A stretch of 64,000 nucleotides of DNA from Euphorbia lathyris (taxonomy: Eukaryota; Streptophyta; Magnoliopsida; Malpighiales; Euphorbiaceae). The translations under genes were made by a program, and so were the position numbers. The notes under the pieces are model-generated. The model made no database searches. It saw nothing but the letters and a program-made list of their open reading frames with translations, and was not told the DNA's origin. Below, piece by piece: positions 33,289 to 45,310 of this stretch. The stretch spans positions 37,353,501 through 37,417,500 of the forward strand of contig NC_088915.1 of assembly GCF_963576675.1 (NCBI RefSeq), read 5' to 3'. Every line of letters starts with the position of its first letter. Positions within the stretch are counted from its first letter, which is position 1.

Positions 33289-34481
33289 CTAAAGCCAATT
33301 GTTTCTGAAACTAATCCTAGAAGAATTCAAATGACGATCATGGACTATTTGGGTTAAGGCCTTCGTCAACGGATCTGCAATATAGTCCTTTATGGGTACT
33401 CTTTCTATTCTCACATCTCCCATAGCTATTATCTCTCTAACGAAGTGGTCTCGCTTGAGATAATGCTTGGATCCATTATGAGACTGTGGTTCCTTTGCTT
33501 GTGCAATGGCTCTATTGTTATCACAGTATAAAGTAATGAGATTTACAATGTTAGACACCACTCCTAGTTCTGTTACAAACTTCCTAATCCAAAATGCCTC
33601 ATTTGCTGCTTCTGCAGATACGATGTACTCTAATTCGGTCGACGAGAAAGCAACACTTCCTTGTTTGGAACTCTTCCAACTGACCGAACCCCCATTTAGG
33701 ATAAACATGTATCATGTTTGAGATCTGTAATCATTATCATCTATTAGATGACTAGCATATAAAAATCCTTCAATTTCCAGTTCTCCACCTCCATATACGA
33801 GGAACATGTCTTGAGTCCTTCTCAAGTACTTAAGAATATTCTTGACAGTAATCCAGTGATCCTTTTCTAGATTTCCTTGATAGAGACTTGTCATGCTCAA
33901 TTCAAACACTACATCAGGTCTTATACAAAGCATGTTATACATGATCGAACTAATCGCACTAGAGTAAGGAATTATAGCCATGCGTTTCTTATCATCTTCT
34001 GTTTTCGGACACTAATGATTAGTTAACTTAATCCCATGTAGCATTGGTAAGTTACCCCTTTTCGATTTATGCATGTCAAACTACTTCAGCACCATGTCAA
34101 TGTATGTGGACTGGGAGAGTTCAAGCAGTCTTCTTGATCTATCTCTACAGATCTTAATCCCTAAGATGTAAGCTGCTTCTCCCAAGTCGCTCATATAGAA
34201 ATTACTAGATAACCAAACTTTCAACGATTGTAGCATAGTTGCATCGTTTCTGATAGGTAATATCATATAATACAAGGAAAACAACTAAGCTCCCACTGAC
34301 CTTCTTGTAAACACAAGCCTCTTTGGAGTTTTGCTCGAAACCAAATTGTTTTATGGTTTTATCAAATTCCAGCTCCTAGATGCTTGCTTGAGTCCATAAA
34401 TTGATCTCTGAAGTTTTCAAACTTTAGTTGCATCCTTCGATGTGAAACCTTTAGGTTGCATTATATACACATCCTCAAGTA
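33289..34481 (-). pseudogene. copia RNase H and RT C-terminal part
   Basis: The minus-strand frame 33708-33289 gives the RNase H half with TLYCDNNRAIAQAKEP, the basic HYLKRDHFVREI region and IADPLTKALT. The segment 33981-33712 gives RPDVVFELSMTSLYQGN and YLRRTQDMFLVY. The segment 34284-34081 gives DLGEAAYILGIKICRDRSRR. Stops separate the segments. The similarity stops at the Sirevirus-like LTR. Confidence 0.88.
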
Positions 34482-34486
34482 GGTTT

Positions 34487-35781
34487 TGTTGAAACACAAT
34501 TTCCACATTAATTTTGATTATGAAAAAAATATTAAATGAAATTGATAATTCCATAATTAATAACACATTAAATTTAAATGTTGATTTATTTGGACTAATG
34601 TGTTTGTTAAGTGTTTTGATGAATTAAGCATAAGACTAAAGAAATAAGAAAAGGCCTTAAGAGATAAATAAAAAGCCCATAAGTCAAAGGCCCTTAGATC
34701 AACTTCAGCCCAACAGCCAGAAGGATTCAGAAGCACAAGACAGTTGTCTCAAAGATAAGACAAACTCGGAAGACAACGGATCAAGGCACGTGAGACAAGC
34801 TCATGAGTTGACTCTGTGAAACTGACAAAGCTTCACCAAATAAGGAAAGATTCAGAAGCTCCAGACGGCTTGTCCTCCCAGTTAACTTGGAAACTTTGCC
34901 TGATTTGGTTAGACAATCAGTCTGTCTCTGACCAAGCTCTGAAGCACAGTGCAACAGATGAAATAACGGAAAAGAGAAGGAATGATATTGGATGTTGACA
35001 TTGGGCTCTGAGGATGAAAGGGACAGAAGAGCTGTTTCCTTACAACGCTTATTTCGAAATTTGAAATGATCAATGCCATAAAGTGTCACTATCCCATCAT
35101 TGCAACATTGGAACTTGATCTTCAATGCTGAAATTCAAAAAGAATTATTCTTGAAGTTCCAAAGCAAAGCAAAAGGATTTACACAATTACTGTACTCATC
35201 TGTGTAACAATTTCTAAGTTCATTCATTACATTATGAGTCAGAACAAAATCATCAATAGATTAGAATATTTCGGAAGCTCTTCTGTTTGTTCGGTATTAA
35301 GCAAAAAGAGGGATAAATAGTTGAGTGTAGGTTATAGAGGAAGGTACTCTGTAATATCTCAATATATTTTGTAAGGGTTTGTGCTCTACCATCAAAGAGC
35401 TCAGTAGTGGATTAAAGCTTGGAAGAGGATATTCTGGGGGCTGGATGTAGGCAGGAGGCCGAACCAGGATAAAATTGCTGAGTATCATTTCTCTAACTCT
35501 TACTCTTTATTATTGCTTGCCTTTTGTTTTGGAAGTATTAAATTTAAATCAGAGTTGCGTTTAAGCGTACTAAGTTTGGAAGTCCCTCTGAGGCGCTACC
35601 TTCTGAATCAAGGGTAGAAACAATCTTAGTTGCCAGTCAACTAAAGTTGCTTTTGATTATCCCTCTGTATTGTGCTATTAAAACTGTGAGAAACATTTTC
35701 ACTTAGATAAAAAATTTAAACCGACAATAGTTCCATTAACCCCCCCTTAGGAACTAATTCTCACATTATAAGGGACCAACC
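34487..35781 (+). repeat. left Sirevirus-like LTR
   Basis: The start TGTTGAAACACAATTTCCAC and the end CATTAACCCCCCCTTAGGAAC...GGGACCAACC resemble Sirevirus LTRs as remembered. The LTR is about 95% identical by eye to the right copy where both exist. The terminal CA has decayed to CC. No primer site follows, because the adjoining DNA is duplicated copia flank. Confidence 0.75.
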
Positions 35782-35786
35782 GGTTT

Positions 35787-36113
35787 CCGTTTAGGAAAGT
35801 TGTTTTCACATCCATTTGCCAAATCTCATAATTGAAATGAGCGGAACTAGCAACCAAAATTCTGATGGACTTGAACATAGCTATTGGGGAGAAAGTTTTG
35901 TCATTGTCAACTTCTTCCTTTTGATAATAACCTTTCGCCACCAACCTAGCATTGTAGGTACTAACCTTTCCATCCATATTTGTCTTCTTCTTGAGGATCC
36001 ATCTGCACCCAATGGATTTTATCCATTCGGGTGGATCAACCAAAGACCACACTTGGTTTGTGTATATGGAGTCCATTTTAGAATTCATGGCTTCAAGCCA
36101 TGCTTTGGATTCT
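35787..36113 (-). pseudogene. duplicated copia RT N-terminal segment
   Basis: On the minus strand it encodes ESKAWLEAMNSKMDSIYTNQ, a GCRWILKKKTNMDGKVSTYN segment and YEIWQMDVKTTFLNGN, the N-terminal RT of the copia family. It is about 95% identical to 40779-41107. Its left end is the LTR junction and its right end fuses at ...TTTGGATTCTG to the Sirevirus pre-integrase region. Confidence 0.85.
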
Positions 36114-37818
36114 GGAAGAAAATTCCTGGCTATGGCACATAAGGCTTGGTCATGTAAGCATGGGCCTTCTGGCCAAATTAGCAAGAAAGCAACTAGTTGA
36201 AGGATTGCCGATATAAAATTGAAAATGATCATTTATGTAATGCTTGTCAATATGGGAAACAAACAAGAAAATCTTTCAAAAGTAAAAATGTTGTAACAAC
36301 CAAACGTCATATGGAATTGCTACATCTGGATCTCTTTAGTCCTGTCTAGCCTCTGAGCTTGGGCAGAAGAAAGTTTTCCTTAGTCATTATAGACAATTTC
36401 TCTCGTTATACTTAGATCATCCTGCTCAGTAGTAAAGATGAAACCTTTGAGACTTTTTCAACCCTTTGTAGGAAAATTGAAAATGAGAAGGATTTAAAAA
36501 TCGCTCATATCAGAAGTGATAATGGTGGAGAATTCAAAAATCAACTATTTGATGAATTCTGTGAAACCAATGACATTGACCATAATTTTTCTGCTCCTAG
36601 AACCCCCTAACAAAATGGGGTTGTTGAAAGGAAGAATAGAACTCTAATAGAAATGGCCAGAACAATGTTGAGTGATAATAGGCTTCTGAAGTACTTTTGG
36701 GGAGAAGCTGTCAATACAACTTGCTACATTCTCAATAGGGCTCTAGACAGGCCTATTTTGAGGTAAACCCTATATGAACTTTAGAAAGGACGAAAACCTA
36801 ATATTGGTTACTTCTGAGCCTTTCGTTGTAAATGTTTTATTCTAAACACTAAGGACAATCTTGCTAAGGTTGATTCAAAGGCCAATGAAGCCATCTTTCT
36901 AGGCTATTCAACTAACAGTAAAGCATATAGAATTTTCAATAAAAGAACTCAAGTGCTTGAAGAGTCAGTCCATATTGAATTTGATGAGACTAACCCTACA
37001 GACAAAACAAATAACTTTTCAGAAGAAGAACTTAGCCCAGCCCCTGTTGAGCTTAGTCAGAACCTAGAGCCAAGCCCACTTGGAACCTCTGAAGGTAAAT
37101 TTGAGTCTGAAATTGTTTTCACTGACGACACTCCTTCTGCAGATATTGTTGAAACACCAATAACTGAAGACATTTCTCTTCCAATAGAAGTTAGAATCCC
37201 CAGAGGACACTCTAAGGATAATATTCTTGACACTGTTGAAAATAGACTTATGATAAGAAATCAAATTGAGAATATTTCTAAGCAACATGGCGTTTGTATT
37301 AGTTCTGGAACCCAAGAATTTTCCAGAAGCTGAAAATGATGAATTTTTTATAATTGCCATGCAATAAGAACTGGATCAATTCAAGAGAAATGATGTTTGG
37401 GATCTAGTACCACATCCGAAGAATCAGAAGACCATTGGAACCAGATGGGTCTTCCGAAACAAGCTGGATGAACAAGGAAATATGATCAGAAACAAAGCCA
37501 GACTCATAGCACAAGGATATATCCAGCAAGAAGGTATTGACTATGGTGAAACCTTTGCTCCAGTAGCAAGGTTAGAAGCCATCTGAATTTATGCGCTTAT
37601 GCTAGCTATATAAATTTTAAACTATTTCAAATTGATGTCAAAAGTGCTTTTCTTAATGGAGTTATAAATGAAGAGGTATATGTAAATCAGCCTCCGGGTT
37701 TTGAAGACCCCAAACTTCCAAATCATGTTTATAAACTCAAAAAGGCTCTATATGGTTTGAAACAAGCATCCCGTGCTTGGAATGAACGCTTAACAAGCTT
37801 CCTTCTGGCAAGAAACTA
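36114..37818 (+). pseudogene. Sirevirus-like pre-integrase, integrase and RT fragment
   Basis: The plus strand encodes a GAG-pre-integrase domain (WLWHIRLGHVSMGLLAKLAR, CNACQYGKQTRKSF) and integrase core blocks (SLVIIDNFSRYT, IRSDNGGEFKNQLFDEFCE, NGVVERKNRTLIEMARTML). After a linker there is the RT start ([40 protein letters not shown]). Stops and frameshifts are frequent. The fragment ends within RT at the partial LTR. Confidence 0.85.
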
Positions 37819-37952
37819 TTAAATGTTGATTTATTTGGACTAATGTGTTTGTTAAGTGTTTTGATGAATTAAGCATAAGATTAAAGAAAAAAGAAAAGGC
37901 ATTAAGAGATAAATCAAAAGCACATAAGTCAAAGGCCCTTGGATCAACTTCA
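37819..37952 (+). repeat. right Sirevirus-like LTR, first piece
   Basis: It matches 34570-34704 of the left LTR nearly base for base (TGTTGATTTATTTGGACTAA block through GGATCAACTTC). About 80 bp of the LTR start is missing, and the piece is then cut by an unrelated 1.76-kb segment. Confidence 0.85.
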
Positions 37953-39714
37953 TCGTTCCTTACTCTTATCTTTTCCTCATCCGATTTAATTTTGTGTATG
38001 TCGATTTCAGCAGGTGGTATAAGGATCTTGTGATTACCTATCATTGAAAGGTTTAGATCTCTCGCTTAGCTACACTGATTTTATTATATTTAGATTCACT
38101 GCTGTAAAGCTTGGGTCTTTATCTTTTTTAATCTAGGGCAAGATAGTGCCTGGTACAGTAGATGGTATGAACTCATCTGTTTCCTTTTTATTTGAACACT
38201 ATTTGCAGGGATAGTAAGAATGCTTCAGTACATGGGACGGCTGACTGAAGAGATTGTTAATCGGTTCATGCCTTTAGCATATGGGAATATTTCTTTAACT
38301 TACTGAATATATATTAATGTTATATTGGTTTGAACTGATTGGTTTAGAAGTGACTGTGTATATTTGATGTACTGTTTTGGAACCTAAAACTCATTGATTT
38401 AGGAAACTAGCCTGGTTTAGTATATATATTGTTATGTGGGTTTGAACTGAACGATTACATATATGTATGATGTTTTGGGTGATGATGAAATGAATGGTAT
38501 GAACTGATTGGTTAGATATAACTGTTTAGGAAACTAGGACTCATAGACTTTATGTATGAATGATCATTAAGCATGTGGCTGATTAGGCATACTCTAAAGC
38601 TTTGAATGTTCATTGAGATTGGCACTGCTCTTACACCTATGAGTTATACTATTAGAAGTGATTGAGTATGTGTATGTGTATGAAACATGTTTATGTTTGA
38701 TGTTCTGTTGATGCTTATGTTTGAGGTGCCTAATGAGTATGTGTACGATTGTTCATTTGGGCATGTAGCTTATTAATCATGCATCAAGTATTAGAGGAAC
38801 ATTGTAAAAGGGTCATTAAGCATGTGGCTGATTAGGCATACTCTAAAGCTTTGAATGTTCATTGAGATTGGCACTACTCTTACACCTATGAGTTATACTG
38901 CTAGAAGTGATTGAGTATGTGTATGTGTATGAAACATGTTTATGTTTGATGTTCTGTTGATGCTTATGTTTGAGGTGCCTAATGAGTATGTGTACGAGGA
39001 ACATTGTAAAAGGGTCATTGAGCATGTATGAAGCATGTATGAAGCATGTACTGATATGGCTTGCAAATGATAAGATATATCCATACTCTTTTTGAAATTG
39101 AACATGACCTATGATGATATGTAAGGAATAAGTTGTCTTGAATAAGTTGTCTTGAATAACTTGTTATAGCATGTTAGGCATACTCTTAAAGCTGAAAATG
39201 TTATGAACTCAACTGGCTCATTTTTATTTGAAATGATAAGTAAGGATTCTGAATGCAATTCATTTATGAAGCATGTATGAAGCATGTATTAAAGGGTAAA
39301 TTTAGGCTAATTGCATGTACTGATATGGCTTGCAAATGATAAGATATGTTTTGATTAGATAGAATATACATATACATACGAACTGAATAACAAGCTCTAC
39401 ATAAAGGGTTATGTATGTGCATTGGCCATACTCTTACTATGTTCCTTTCCACTCGGTTTGATATCGTAACAACAACATTAAACATGGTGATAGGTTTATG
39501 ATGCATTCAGCACAAACAAAGTCCCTTGTTTTGACAGCATTATAAACCTCATTACCAAGTTTAGAGTACCACGGGTACAACCCAAGTGGAAGGAGCATTG
39601 TAAAAGGGTCAGTTTAGTCTACTTGCACATACATACAAACTGAATAGCAAAGCTCTACGTTATATTACAAAAGGGGGGGATGAGTGTTGCCTTTCGGTTG
39701 TAATTGACAGTCGA
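37953..39714. mobile_element. unidentified 1.76-kb insert with tandem repeats
   Basis: It interrupts the right Sirevirus-like LTR, and about 20 bp of the LTR is lost at the join. It has no credible gene. A 186-bp block is repeated with a 249-bp period (38564-38748 and 38813-38998), and shorter degraded repeats follow (GAAGCATGTAT units, CTGATATGGCTTGCAAATGATAAG twice). No target duplication or terminal repeats could be assigned. Confidence 0.5.
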
Positions 39715-40773
39715 ATGATCCAGAAGCACAAGACAATTGTCTCAAAGATAAGACAAACTCGAAAGACAACAGATCAAGGCATGTGAGACAAGCTCAGGAG
39801 TTGACTCTGTGCAACTGACAAAGCTTCACCAAATAAGGAAAAATTCAGAAGCTCCAGACTACTTATCCCTTGGTCAACTTGGAAACTTTGCTTGATTTGG
39901 TTAGACAATCAATCTGCCTCTGACCAAGCTCTGAAGCATAGCGCAATAGACGAAATAACAGAAAAGAGAAGGAATGCTATTGGCTATTGACATTGGGCTC
40001 TGAGGATGAAAGGGACAGGAGAGTTTTTTCCCTCCAACGGTTATTTTGAAATTTGAAATGATCAATGCCATAAAGTGTCACTATCCCATCATTTGCAACA
40101 TTGGAACTTGATCTTGAACGCTGAAATTCAGAAAGCATTAGTCTTGAAGTTCCAAAGCAAAGAAAAAGCATTTACACAATTACTGTACTCATTTGTGTAA
40201 GAATTTCTAAGTTCATTCATTGCGTTCTGAGTTAGAACAAAATCATCAATAGATTAGAATAGTTCGAAATCTCTTCTGTTTGTTCGGTATTAAGCAAACA
40301 GAGGGATAGATAGTTGAGTGTGGGTTATAGAGGAAGGTACTCTATAATATCTCAATATATTTTATAAGGGTTTGTGTTCTTCCATCAAAGAGTTCAGTAG
40401 TGGATTAAAGCTTGAAAGAAGGTATTCTAAGGACTGGATGTAGGCAGGAGGTCAAACTAGGATAAAACTGCTGAGTATCATTTCTCTAACTCTTACTCTT
40501 TATTATTGCTTGCCTTTTGTTTCAGAAGTATTAAATTTAGATCAGAGTTGCGTTTAAACATACTAAGTTCGGAAGTCCCTCTGAGGCGCTACCTTCTGAA
40601 TCAAAGGCAAGAACAATCGTAGTTGCCAGTCAGCTAAAGTTGCTTTTGATTATCCCTCTGTATTGTGCTACTAAAACTGTGAAAAACATTTTCACTTAGA
40701 TAAATTTTTTAAACTGGCAATAGTTCCATTAACCCCCCCTAGGAACTAATTCTCACATTATAAGGGACCAACC
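39715..40773 (+). repeat. right Sirevirus-like LTR, second piece
   Basis: It aligns with 34730-35781 of the left LTR to the very end (CCATTAACCCCCCCTAGGAAC...GGGACCAACC). It joins copia RT sequence at the same codon as the left LTR's flank copy. Confidence 0.88.
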
Positions 40774-40778
40774 AGTTT

Positions 40779-41910
40779 CCATTTAGGAAAGCTATTTTCA
40801 CATCCATTTGCCAAATCTCATAATCGAAATGAGCGGAACTAGCAAGCAAAATTCTGATGGACTTGAACATGGCTACTAGTGAGAAAGTTTTGTCATTGTC
40901 AACTTCTTCCTTTTGATAATAACCTTTCGCCACCAACCTAGCATTGTAGGTACTAACCTTTCCATCCATATTTGTCTTCTTCTTGAGGATCCATCTGCAC
41001 CCAATGGATTTTATCCATTCTGGTGGATCAACCAAAGACCACACTTGGTTTGTTTCTATAGAGTCCATTTCAGAATTCATGACTTCAAGCCATGCTTTGG
41101 ATTCTGTACCAATAAAAGCCTCTTCCTAGGTTTTGGGTTCGTCGTCTAACACGAGAACCTTTTTTTCGTCTCCATTAGAAATCCAAATATATCTAGGAGT
41201 TTATGAACTCTCTAGGACCTACGAGTGGGTAATGGCATTTGAGTCTCATCTAATGGGACTGGTTCAGATTCCACTATCACTTCCGCTGTTTCAGGTGGTG
41301 CTTCTTCTTGAACTTCTTCAAGTTCAACCACGCTTCCTGTTTATGTTTCTTTGTGATACTATTACTTTCTGATTTCTTCAAGTTCAATCATGCTTGGATA
41401 CTATTACTTTCTGATCATCTGGATGATAGAAGTAATATCCAAAAGTTTCTTTGTGATATCCATTAAAGAAACATTTATCAAATTTAGAATTTAACTTATC
41501 TGATACAATGCGTTTAACATATATCCTCATGAAAGAGAATTTGGGTTTCCAACGAGCGAACAGTTTGAAGAGTGTGGAATTGGCAAATTTTGTGGGTACT
41601 CAATTTAGGGTAAATAGAGTAGTTTCTAAGTCATAGCCTCAGAACGTCTTTGGAAGATTAGACATGCTCATCATGGATCATACCATGTCTAATATAGTAT
41701 GATTTCTCCTTTCAGATACACCATTGTGTTGTGGTGTATCCGAAGGAGTCCATTATGAGTGAATTTCACATTCGTCTAGATAATTCAGGAAATCATCTGA
41801 AAGATATTCTCCACCACGATCTTATCGAAGTATTTTAATAGTCTTTCCAGTTTGATTTTCTACTTCGTTCTTGAAGCATTTGAACTTTTTAAAGGCTTTC
41901 CTTAAGCGAT
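40779..41910 (-). pseudogene. copia RT N-terminus, linker and integrase
   Basis: The minus strand gives the RT N-terminus (SLVDPPEWIKSIGCRWILKK, FDYEIWQMDVKIAFLNGN) and an acidic, Pro-rich linker near 41130-41380. The integrase C-terminal and core parts follow (DRGGEYLSDDFLNYLDE, TPQHNGVSERRNHTILDMV near 41680-41850). There is a roughly 55-bp tandem duplication at about 41315-41425. Many stops are present. The similarity breaks at about 41910, where gypsy sequence starts. Confidence 0.85.
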
Positions 41911-43598
41911 TTCTTGAAAAAATTAATCATAGCCTAAACACTTGAATGTAATGAGTGATTTCCGTGAGGGTGCTATTGATTTTAATTCACACCTTATGTA
42001 CATGGTCAAAAGCTCGTTTGATGAGATTTTTCAAGTGGTTACATTGTATGTTTAAACATGAATAATGTATTGGCTTTAAGAGTTGATGGCTGATAATCTT
42101 CACATTATGAGGGGAATCAGGAAAGGTTGGTAAACACGAAATCATAAGAGTAAAGAGCTGTTGACATGATCTGATATGCTTGGGGACAAGCATTGGGTAA
42201 GTGTGGGGTGTTTTGATAAGTGTCCCATTCAACGTTCGAATGTCCACTTTAGTGCTAGGTTATTTAATTAATTTAGTGTTATTTTGGGTGTTATTGCTTG
42301 TTTTAGTATATTTTATCTCCACAGGACTCAGGTGATCAAAAGAAGCAGAATTGGACCTAACTTTAAACAAATTTGGACTAAAAGGGAATTTGGAGTTGAT
42401 TCGGAGGAGCTGAAACAAAGATAAAGTTAGTCTTGCCCAAGACTAAGGATTTCGGGAATTGCAGATTCTAGAATTGATTAGGACTCTCCCTTATTCTATC
42501 AATAATGAACCTGAACAGTTGGGAATGACTAAGCATGCACGAAATTACGAGATATGACAGATTAGAAAAGATCTTGATTGTGTTTAAAATAAACTATTTT
42601 TTTAGCTAATTTTGAGGAGAGGCTTTTCTCTACAAAAAGCATGATTTACGTTCTTGGAGACTAAGTTCTTTTTAGGTTTCATTTTTCAGTAATCATTTGG
42701 TTCTTTCTTGAAAGGAGATACAGATTGTTCTTCATGGCTATTCATAGCTAACTCTTGATGGTTAATTCAAAGGCAGGATTCTTCAAGTTTTGTGAGATCG
42801 TTTTACTTCTGTTATTCTTCTTTATTCGTATCATTTACTTATTCACTGTGCTTAGGGATTTCATCCCAATTGTTAGTTTACATTTAAATGATAACGGCCG
42901 ATTGTTCATCGAATAAATTGACATACAACTATTTGGTTAAACTATACAATCAACGAGTCATTGTTTAGTTGAATCAAAGCAAGTGGTAATTAATAACATA
43001 AAATCGAATCTTGGAATGTATTCGGAGACAAAATCAGATTGACAATCTGAAATTCCTCCACGTGACATTAATACATCTTGGTTCAATTTTATCATATCAA
43101 GTGAATAATTAATTAGGTTTCTGAATCGATATTGCTAAGAATCGGTTGGCTTAAATTAGGTTCTTCTATTTCATAATGCTGTTAACGGGTTGCATCTTAG
43201 CCGCTGAGGTGAGATTATTCGTTAATTAGGGATTAGTTATAGTCTTACTTAGCTAATTCAGTAATACGGAAGAATAGCCCAAACTAATCTGATACTTGAT
43301 TTGGATGAATAGTCTTTTCTGTCAATGATCAAGACTAACTGAAATCCTTGCTTGAGAATCCCTTAACTAAAGTCTTCTTCAATATTTACATTCAATCCAA
43401 ATTCTATTTTGATTACTTTTGCTAATTTAGTAAATCAACCTATTCAAACTCCCCCTATTTACTTTTTGTTAACTGCTTGGTTATATTGTGATTAGATCAT
43501 TATTAATCCTTTGGGTACGACCTTTACTTACCCTTGTGCAAAGCCTGTAACTAGGTCTGTGAAGTATTAATTATTTTTGGTGGATTCGACACCCGTCA
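41911..43598 (+). mobile_element. gypsy LTR with a short piece of interior
   Basis: A G-rich polypurine tract (GTGTGGGGTGTTT, 42201-42213) leads into a 1,385-bp LTR (TGATAAGTGTCCC... to ...GACACCCGTCA, 42214-43598). About 300 bp of unidentifiable interior precede it. The rest of the element and the other LTR are absent. The segment splits the copia integrase between its zinc-binding part and its catalytic core. Confidence 0.65.
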
Positions 43599-44574
43599 AG
43601 TGTATGATACATGATCTACTTTATTGCTAAAGGGTGTCTTCATCATCTTTCATTCTAAACAAAATTCACACGTTTTCATTGATTCACAATCAATTGAGTC
43701 TATAAGCCCATCTTGATGTAGCTTAAGCATGCGTCTCTTATTTATATGGCCTAAACGACAATGCCTCAAGTAAGTTGAATTATCTATCTTATGTCTTTTG
43801 GTATCAATTGTGAAAATATAAAATTTATTATTTAATACATAAATGCCATTCAATGATATTACTGAAAAATAGAAAATCTCATCTCTATAGAAATCACAAT
43901 TCGAATCCTTTATTGAAACTTTCAAACCATCATTCATAAGACAACTAATAGAAATAATGTTTCTAGACATCCCAAGAACATATAAACATTCCTTTATTCT
44001 ATTACAAGTCTGGATGGTAAGGCTAAGGCATAATCTCCAATTACAAGTACGAAAACCCTTTCTCTGTTTCCAACTCGCAAGTTTATGTCTCTTTTCTTCA
44101 AGTCCGTAATATGTCTTAATTCCTGCATATTTGTACAAATATGAGATCCATATCTGGTATCTAATACCCAAGACTTAGACTGTGAAAATGAATTAATTTC
44201 AATATAGAACATACCAGATGTTGAAGCACCTCCTTTTCCCTTCACGGAGGAATCTAGGTACTCCTTGTAGTTCCTCTTCCAATGCCCGTCTTTACCATAA
44301 AAGTGGCATTCTCCTTGGTTTTACGCCTTTGTTCTTCTTGGAATCTCTAGAATTTGGAAACTTCCCTTTTCTTTTGTGAAATCCCTCAACAACAAGTGCA
44401 GACACTACCTTATCTTTCTTTAGATTAGGCTCAACAGACTTGAGCATGTTCAAAAGCTCTTCAAGAGACGTTTGTAAGTTATTCATCTGATAGTTCATAA
44501 TGAATTATGAATAACTCTCTAGGAGGGATTATATAATTAAGTCGACACTTAACTCATGATCCATCACAAATCCA
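43599..44574 (-). pseudogene. copia gag C-terminus, protease and pre-integrase
   Basis: Minus-strand pieces parallel the better copy at 48600-49560: MNYQMNNLQTSLEELLNMLK, a knuckle decayed to CHFYGKDGHWKRNY (two Cys replaced by Tyr), the protease-like WVLDTRYGSHICTNMQ, and LRHCRLGHINKRRMLKLHQD. The fragment stops at the codons for SIGFAMDNE, beyond which the host-gene fragment begins. Confidence 0.88.
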
Positions 44575-45310
44575 AGTTTATCTCTCTAGAGTGGAAACAT
44601 CACTTTTCTAAAGGTGTCGCTGAAAAATTGGATGTTTCCATTTCAAGTGAACTGGAATACAAAGCCGATGGACTCTATGAAGTGGCTGATGGAAAGGGAA
44701 TTGACAGGAGAAGAGATGAATTTGGTTCCCTACTTGAAGTGTTTTCCCTTTAAATCGAAGTAGGATGTGCAAAGATTGATCAAGCACTTCATTGTATCCG
44801 GATAGCACATTTGGAATCAGTGGCATCTAGCACATTTAACTCTATAGGTGCAAAACACACTGACCAGTTGGAAGGGTTCACGCTAATTTACGGCTAGCGA
44901 TATTGAAGAGCTTGAGTCCATAATTGTTAAAGTAGATGTGCATGGTGAGTCTTGGGAGTTGTGACATTTTTGTTCGAGAGTTAATATTTTTCCTATTCAG
45001 ATATGTATTTGATCTTTGTATTGACACCCATTTTTGTATGTGCAGCTCCATCGAGTGAGCAGGTTAGCATGGACTTTGATGATATAGAGTTTAGCGCTGA
45101 GTTTCTTCCACAGGGCATGGCTTGCCAAGCTGCGTCAGGTTCTCTATCGTCCTTGGACACTTTAGATGATGCCAATCAAGTGGCTTAAAGCATCTTTAGG
45201 TTGCTAAATGTGGCCACTGAGCTTGATATTAATTAGAGGATTCCAGATAGGATCCGATTGTGAAGGCGCAAAATGCTATTGAGCTGGAAGCTGAGATTAG
45301 AGGCAATGAA
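44575..45310 (+). pseudogene. fragment of an unrecognised intron-containing gene
   Basis: The plus strand reads as exon-like sequence: LDVSISSELEYKADGLYEVA near 44628-44690, then further helical residues. A consensus intron GTGAGT...TGTGCAG at 44945-45045 joins VDVH to APSSEQVSMDFDDIEFSAEF in frame. The stop after DDANQVA and a frameshift near 44895 show decay. The fragment is bounded by the minus copia on the left and a LINE on the right and matches no retroelement domain. I do not recognise the parent gene. Retention of the intron indicates capture or rearrangement at the DNA level. Confidence 0.55.

Larger units (their letters stand above)
34487..40773 (+). mobile_element. Sirevirus-like copia element, rearranged
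   Basis: A 1,295-bp LTR (34487-35781, TGTTGAAACACAATTTCC...) and a damaged second LTR (37819-37952 plus 39715-40773) bracket a plus-strand pol fragment (36114-37818). It sits in the minus copia RT just after the codons for FLNGN. Flanks GGTTT (34482-34486) and AGTTT (40774-40778) are a probable 5-bp TSD with one change. The interior is abnormal. Right after the left LTR comes a 327-bp copy of the right-hand flank (35787-36113 matches 40779-41107), and gag and protease are absent. Confidence 0.75.
26459..44574 (-). mobile_element. copia element (minus), fragmented, 5' end lost
   Basis: It belongs to the same family as 47297-62936. Its 3' LTR is 26459-33275, split by the element at 27915-32910. 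Then come RNase H/RT (33289-34481), an RT N-terminal segment (40779-41110, with a second copy at 35787-36113), integrase (41111-41910) and pre-integrase/gag (43599-44574). The 5' gag and 5' LTR are missing and the sequence breaks off into a host-gene fragment at about 44575. It has been interrupted by three later elements and has many stops. Confidence 0.88.
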
